Positions 62,014-64,000 of a stretch of 64,000 bases of DNA are shown one piece after another. The position numbers were made by a program, and so were the translations under genes. Location of the stretch: NCBI GenBank assembly GCA_964642175.1, contig CAZXOK010000001.1:248001-312000 (forward strand). The letters run 5' to 3'. The notes beneath the pieces were generated by a model. The model did not search any database. It had not been told where the DNA came from and was given only the letters and a program-made list of their open reading frames with translations. The stretch is from JANQGG01 sp964642175. Lineage in GTDB: Bacteria; Bacteroidota; Chlorobiia; Chlorobiales; Chloroherpetonaceae. The number at the start of each line of letters is the position of its first letter. Within the stretch, counting starts at the first letter, position 1.

Positions 62014-63366
62014 ATGAGCCTAGATATTTTTGCGAAAGCTTTAGCCCCCGCGCTAGGTTTTGAAAAATCAAAAATCGATCAATATATCCATAAGCTGCTT
62101 GAGCTTGCAATTGAAGAATTGTTGATACAGGGTGAAGTTAAGTTTGCTGGTATTGGTATGCTAAAGCGTGTGTATCACCCGGCCGAGCCCCGTGAGAAAG
62201 AACCAGGAAAATTATACCTCTATCCGCCTTCACAATCCATCGAACTGGTTACTAATAAAGAGTTCGACTCGGGCGATTTTATCTATGACGCAGCCATCGG
62301 TCAGTTTCAGATGAGTGAAGAAAATGCCCTGCGTTTTTCAAAAGGATTTGCACTTTCCATAGAAAAAAGTATTGATGTTCGGGGTAAGTTGGAACTGGGT
62401 GTGCTGGGCACATTTGAAAAAGAAAATGATCATATCACATTTAAGCAATCTCCGCAACTGACAGAATTGCTTCAAAAACCTTACAACCATTTAGAGCCCA
62501 CTGAACTCAATCAGGCTGCTGAATCTGAACTGAAAAAGCCGGATGCCATATCGCCTGTTGAACCCAAAGCAGCTTCAGGTGCTGAACCGGTTAAACCCGA
62601 ACAGCCTAAAGAACCACAAATACCAGCGGTACCCAAAGAGCCTGAAGTTCAGCCTGCACAGGTTAAGTCAACACCGCCGCCATCTTCTGAGCCTGTTACA
62701 GAATCACAGGCCCAACCCGAATCACATCCACCCGGTAATGAGAATCCTGATCTCAACTGGTTATACAAAGAAGAAACCGACAGCCACAAAAAATTCTATT
62801 ACATTATTGGCGCAGGGGTTGTTTTAATCGTACTTCTTGCAGGTGTCTACTGGTATTTAACAAGTGGTGATAAACCGTCTCAAGTTGCAGAAAGCCCAAA
62901 AGAACCGGTTGAACAAGTAGCAACCGACTCGACCGATATTGCTAATGAGCAAACCGTTGCCGGCAATACCCCGCCAGAAGTTCCACAACAAAAGAGTGTA
63001 TCAAAAACTCAAAAAACATCATCGGTAAAATCACCTTCAAGATCCAGGACAAGTTCTTCGGCACAACCCAGCGATAATAACAGTCCCTGGTTTGTACCAC
63101 CAGCTTTAACTCAGTCCATTGACTTTACCAAACGCGGGTACTCCATTTCAGTAGCGTCTTTCCCCGATAAACTGAAAGCCGATAAACTGGCCAATACCTA
63201 TTCCAAGAAAGGATTTGCTGTAACAGTATGGCAGGCCGATGTAAAGGGTACCAGTTATTACAGGGTTCTGATTGGGAGTTTTAGTTCCCGGAGTAAGGCT
63301 TTAAATGCTAAAAATGAGGCTGGTGATGTTTTACCAAAAGATGCCTTTATAGTTAAAGTCAATTAA
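62014..63366 (+). CDS. HU-like N-terminal domain, transmembrane and SPOR domain protein
   Basis: 450 residues. Residues 1-150 hold two HU/IHF-like modules of the CCDC81-like prokaryotic type (IDQYIHKLLELAIEELLIQG, then EVKFAGIGMLKRVY). A Pro/Glu/Lys-rich linker (about 165-250) leads to one membrane helix (262-282, YYIIGAGVVLIVLLAGVYWY), then a Ser-rich linker and a SPOR domain (about 373-450, YSISVASFPDKLKADKLA, YYRVLIGSFSSRSKALNA). SPOR binds denuded glycan strands at the septum, so the protein may link nucleoid and cell wall. Divergent from xseA. Confidence 0.85.
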   Translation: MSLDIFAKALAPALGFEKSKIDQYIHKLLELAIEELLIQGEVKFAGIGMLKRVYHPAEPREKEPGKLYLYPPSQSIELVTNKEFDSGDFIYDAAIGQFQMSEENALRFSKGFALSIEKSIDVRGKLELGVLGTFEKENDHITFKQSPQLTELLQKPYNHLEPTELNQAAESELKKPDAISPVEPKAASGAEPVKPEQPKEPQIPAVPKEPEVQPAQVKSTPPPSSEPVTESQAQPESHPPGNENPDLNWLYKEETDSHKKFYYIIGAGVVLIVLLAGVYWYLTSGDKPSQVAESPKEPVEQVATDSTDIANEQTVAGNTPPEVPQQKSVSKTQKTSSVKSPSRSRTSSSAQPSDNNSPWFVPPALTQSIDFTKRGYSISVASFPDKLKADKLANTYSKKGFAVTVWQADVKGTSYYRVLIGSFSSRSKALNAKNEAGDVLPKDAFIVKVN

Positions 63367-63411
63367 ACCAGCAGCGTATTTTAAAAAGTAGTAATAGGTG
63401 AGTGAGATATC

Positions 63412-64000
63412 ATGTCCAATTCAGCTTCTGATTCAAGCCATCCTCAACTTAACAGACTGCACCCTCAAACCATGTGCCCGGGTTTCGGTGCCATGCGTTT
63501 ACTGACCCGGATGGAACATACCCGCGTCTGTATGGTTGCTGATAAAGGCTGCATGTACGGGTTAACATTTGTTTCGCAATTTTATGCTGCAAAAAAGTCG
63601 ATTGTCTCACCTCAATTGATGAATGAGCAACTCACACAGGGTTCTTTGATCCAGAATGTTCGGGATACTCTGGACGAAATTGCAAAAGATTCCCAGGTAA
63701 AACTGATTGCAGTTCTTAGCCTTTGTGTTTCGGAAACCATAGGTATTTCGGAAGAAATGCTGCCAAGCAAAGTTGGTAATGCCGATGTTATTTTATTTCG
63801 GATGCCTTCTTACTCGGTAGGCTCGCACCCTGAAGCCAAAGACCTGGTACTTTCAACACTCTTAAAGCAACTTTCCGAACAAAACATCCCTCAGAAAAAG
63901 AAATCCCTGGCCATTGTAGGCGAGATATTTCCCCTGGACGCCATGGCCATAGGTGAAGTGTTACAAAAAATTGGCGTGGAATCGGCGTTTTTCATGCCTT
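63412..64000 (+). CDS. bchY: Chlorophyllide a reductase subunit Y (BchY)-like protein, N-terminal fragment
   Basis: The first 196 codons; the window ends inside the gene. The product resembles the nitrogenase-like BchY of bacteriochlorophyll synthesis: TMCPGFGAMRLLTRM, GCMYGLTFVSQFYAAKKS, VLSLCVSETIGI, SYSVGSHPEAKD and VGEIFPLDAMAIGEVLQ align with BchY along its N-terminal half. The cysteines expected to hold the 4Fe-4S cluster with BchZ are Cys22, Cys47 and Cys105. BchXYZ reduces ring B of chlorophyllide. Another nitrogenase-like protein is possible, but the string of matches is specific. It starts 45 bases after the HU/SPOR gene. Confidence 0.8.
   Translation, partial: MSNSASDSSHPQLNRLHPQTMCPGFGAMRLLTRMEHTRVCMVADKGCMYGLTFVSQFYAAKKSIVSPQLMNEQLTQGSLIQNVRDTLDEIAKDSQVKLIAVLSLCVSETIGISEEMLPSKVGNADVILFRMPSYSVGSHPEAKDLVLSTLLKQLSEQNIPQKKKSLAIVGEIFPLDAMAIGEVLQKIGVESAFFMP

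Overview
The window reads as chromosomal DNA from an anaerobic or microaerophilic member of the Bacteroidota/Chlorobiota (FCB) group. Supporting evidence: PorV/PorQ-like and FadL-like outer-membrane proteins, a WG-repeat protein, an HU-like plus SPOR protein, a PSP1-domain protein, rubrerythrin, a rubredoxin-glutamate synthase fusion, and a six-domain ribosomal protein S1. Base composition looks moderately AT-rich by eye. The last gene, cut by the right edge, closely resembles BchY of chlorophyllide a reductase. If that holds, the organism makes bacteriochlorophyll, and a Chlorobiota lineage (for example Chloroherpeton-like) is the simplest host. This is inference from one partial gene plus context. 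There are no insertion sequences, prophage genes or CRISPR arrays, and the genes are mostly housekeeping.

Layout. 0-7 kb: end of rsmD, coaD, an aspartate/prephenate-type aminotransferase, rhodanese, acyltransferase, PSP1 protein, SRPBCC protein, metG, and an initiator tRNA with its own sigma70-type promoter. 7-19 kb: purU behind a large WG-repeat protein, dcd, a lipoprotein, a DoxX-like protein, citrate synthase, pyrimidine nucleoside phosphorylase, a FadL-like porin, and the rubredoxin-glutamate synthase/rubrerythrin pair. 19-24 kb: a complete molybdopterin oxidoreductase operon (catalytic subunit, Fe-S subunit, NrfD-type membrane anchor, TorD-like chaperone), probably acting on a sulfur compound. 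24.5-30 kb: porin, ammonium transporter and PII protein, then two tandem paralogues of unknown function and PPK2. 30-35 kb: a CruF-like carotenoid hydratase overlapping a methyltransferase, a cysteine-less MqnC/MqnE-like protein paired with a GNAT-like protein, and DAHP synthase.

35-40 kb: a partner-switching module with two PP2C phosphatases, a STAS antagonist and a HATPase kinase, but no sigma factor nearby. 40-46 kb: DUF971 protein, serA, DUF2164 protein, a GIY-YIG protein, and an orphan peptide ABC pair (binding protein plus one ATPase). 46-51 kb: mfd, then a DUF4143-type ATPase divergent from a DUF2283 protein around a perfect palindrome. 51-64 kb: ychF, the conserved cmk-ispH-rpsA block with a leader hairpin, a REP-like repeat, era, rodA, an EamA transporter, a PorV/PorQ-like protein, xseA, the HU/SPOR protein and bchY.

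The strongest candidates for undescribed biology are the degenerate MqnC-like pseudoenzyme with its GNAT partner, the tandem MgtE_N-like pair, the PII protein lacking Tyr51, and the sigma-less partner-switching cluster.
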